NCBI GenBank assembly: GCA_023386555.1
Contig: JAEWJK010000017.1
Location: 62,001 to 126,000, forward strand
Length of the DNA: 64,000 bases
Reading direction: 5' to 3'
Source of the DNA: Bacteroidota bacterium
Lineage (GTDB): Bacteria; Bacteroidota; Bacteroidia; Chitinophagales; Chitinophagaceae
In this document: one piece after another, positions 63,079-64,000 of the stretch
How positions within the stretch are numbered: the first letter of the stretch is position 1
How the letters are laid out: each line of letters opens with the position of its first letter
Program-made: the position numbers and the translations under genes
The notes under the pieces: generated by a model
The model's database searches: none
What the model saw: the letters and a program-made list of their open reading frames with translations, nothing else
What the model was told of the DNA's origin: nothing

Positions 63079-64000
63079 TTACTCCACCAGTGTAAATGCA
63101 GCCCACAGGTATGGTGAATATTTCATCCGCATATCTTTCTGTGCGTTGTAGAATGCAGTTCTTACTCTATTGCCTTTTAACAGGTGCGAATAAAATGCTT
63201 TCATCAATTCAGCTGTCTCTTTATCGGGTACCTGCCAAAGGCTAACGATCATCTGCTGCACACCAGCGATCTTGAAAGCCCTTTGCAAACCAAATACACC
63301 CTCTGTTCCCTGTACATCTCCAAGCGCTGTTTCGCAGGCACTGAGCACTACCAGCCTTGTATCGGATAGATCGAGCTGCGATATCTCCCATGCATTCAAT
63401 ATTCCATCTTCAGCCCCGGCAACGGTCTTATCACCCTGCCATGCAGCATTGGCACCTGCGAGTATTAGTCCACTACGCAATAATGGATTTTCAGCACCAG
63501 CCAGCACAGACTCGCCGGCTGCTGCAGTACCGTCGATCTCGTATTCCTCTTTACGTTGCAGGAAAAAACCATGAGTGGCAATATGCAATATCTGTGGACG
63601 GGCTACAATGGCCGTTTTGAAGTTCTCTTCGTTGGCTTCAGCCCCCGATCGGGTAGTGACAGATACGCCTGCCGAACTAAACAATTGTTTCAATAAGTTA
63701 ATCTCTGCTGCAGTGCCCGGCAAAGGATTCCATGCTCCATTATTTCCGGTAAAACTAACCACCTTGCCCGAAGGGGTCACTGACTTGCTGAAGTCGGGAT
63801 TGCCTACCAGGTGGGCTTTGCTCCACTTAATTCCGGCCATTGACCTGTTTTCTGCTAGCTGCCTGATACCACTGTATTGCTGCAGCTGCACACTATCTAT
63901 CAATATTTTGCCACCACCTGCCGGCAATGCATGAAAAGCTACCTTATGCAGTATGCCATCCGGTGCAAATGATACCATGTTGATGCCTTTGAGGTATTGC
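63079..64000 (-). CDS. CHAT-domain (caspase-like) protease, N-terminus outside the window
   Basis: C-terminal CHAT domain (307 residues in the window). The His of the catalytic dyad is in LHIATHGFF and the Cys in LVVLSACETALGDVQG, followed by GVFGLQRAFKIAGVQQMIVSLWQVPDKETAELMKAFY, a typical CHAT ending. The frame stays open to base 64000 (QYLKGINMVSFAPDG), so the N-terminus, usually TPR repeats, lies outside. CHAT proteases cleave partner proteins; in other bacteria they are tied to stress or immunity. No partner gene is identifiable in the window. Confidence 0.92.
   Translation of the reverse strand, partial: QYLKGINMVSFAPDGILHKVAFHALPAGGGKILIDSVQLQQYSGIRQLAENRSMAGIKWSKAHLVGNPDFSKSVTPSGKVVSFTGNNGAWNPLPGTAAEINLLKQLFSSAGVSVTTRSGAEANEENFKTAIVARPQILHIATHGFFLQRKEEYEIDGTAAAGESVLAGAENPLLRSGLILAGANAAWQGDKTVAGAEDGILNAWEISQLDLSDTRLVVLSACETALGDVQGTEGVFGLQRAFKIAGVQQMIVSLWQVPDKETAELMKAFYSHLLKGNRVRTAFYNAQKDMRMKYSPYLWAAFTLVE

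Overview
The window looks like chromosomal DNA of a low-GC member of the Bacteroidota, most likely a Chitinophagaceae relative. Evidence: TAnnTTTG-type promoter boxes with little Shine-Dalgarno signal, a subtilase with a type IX secretion (T9SS) C-terminal tail, a long Bacteroidota-type signal peptidase I, DUF3667 and DUF2752/TM2 proteins, and spacers full of short inverted repeats. The assignment is inferred from gene content only; no search could be run.

Layout. 1-5.4 kb: 3' part of a pyruvate:ferredoxin oxidoreductase gene, an ABC1-family kinase and two small genes. 5.4-16.0 kb: a minus-strand respiratory complex I operon, nuoABCDHIJKLMN, with no nuoEFG and with a four-helix-bundle (23S IVS-type) gene between nuoH and nuoI. 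16-20 kb: unfamiliar secreted proteins, tRNA-Ala(GGC), and DUF2752, TM2 and DUF1801-like genes. 20-32.5 kb: Lhr-like helicase, fungal-type cytosine deaminase, VanZ-like protein, di-heme cytochrome, MFS transporter, DUF2306 protein, outer-membrane protein, M14 peptidase and an OmpR/HAMP-kinase pair. 32.6-39.7 kb: rpsT, sucA-sucB (2-oxoglutarate dehydrogenase E1 and E2), a lipoprotein and an RsmB-like rRNA methyltransferase. 40-47 kb: a repeat-rich spacer, T9SS subtilase, NtrX-like regulator, lepB and cdd. 47-57.5 kb: a metallopeptidase/propeller/barrel protein, tRNA-Gly(GCC), tRNA-Leu(TAA), a YD-like protein, DUF3667, mazG and a large NtrY-like kinase. 57.5-64 kb: a PolX/PHP protein with a degenerate polymerase site, secreted proteins, DinB, DUF3606 and the C-terminal part of a CHAT protease.

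How the genes fit together. Complex I without its NADH-oxidising module lies near a PFOR that makes reduced ferredoxin, which suggests (but does not prove) ferredoxin-fed complex I. The sucAB genes indicate a functional oxidative TCA branch. The NtrX-like regulator (43.4 kb) and NtrY-like kinase (53.7 kb) could be a split two-component pair.

The most unusual signal is the repeat content. Short word-like repeats fill the nuo spacers, and related sequence lies in frame inside a helicase and, twice, inside an rRNA methyltransferase. A 19-bp element surrounds sucA as inverted copies and recurs after the 47.4-kb gene. There are 176-bp and 135-bp tandem duplications, CGCAAAG hairpin elements, and a two-copy element in which a 9-codon frame overlaps a second frame at ATGA. 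No CRISPR array, prophage or intact insertion sequence was seen.
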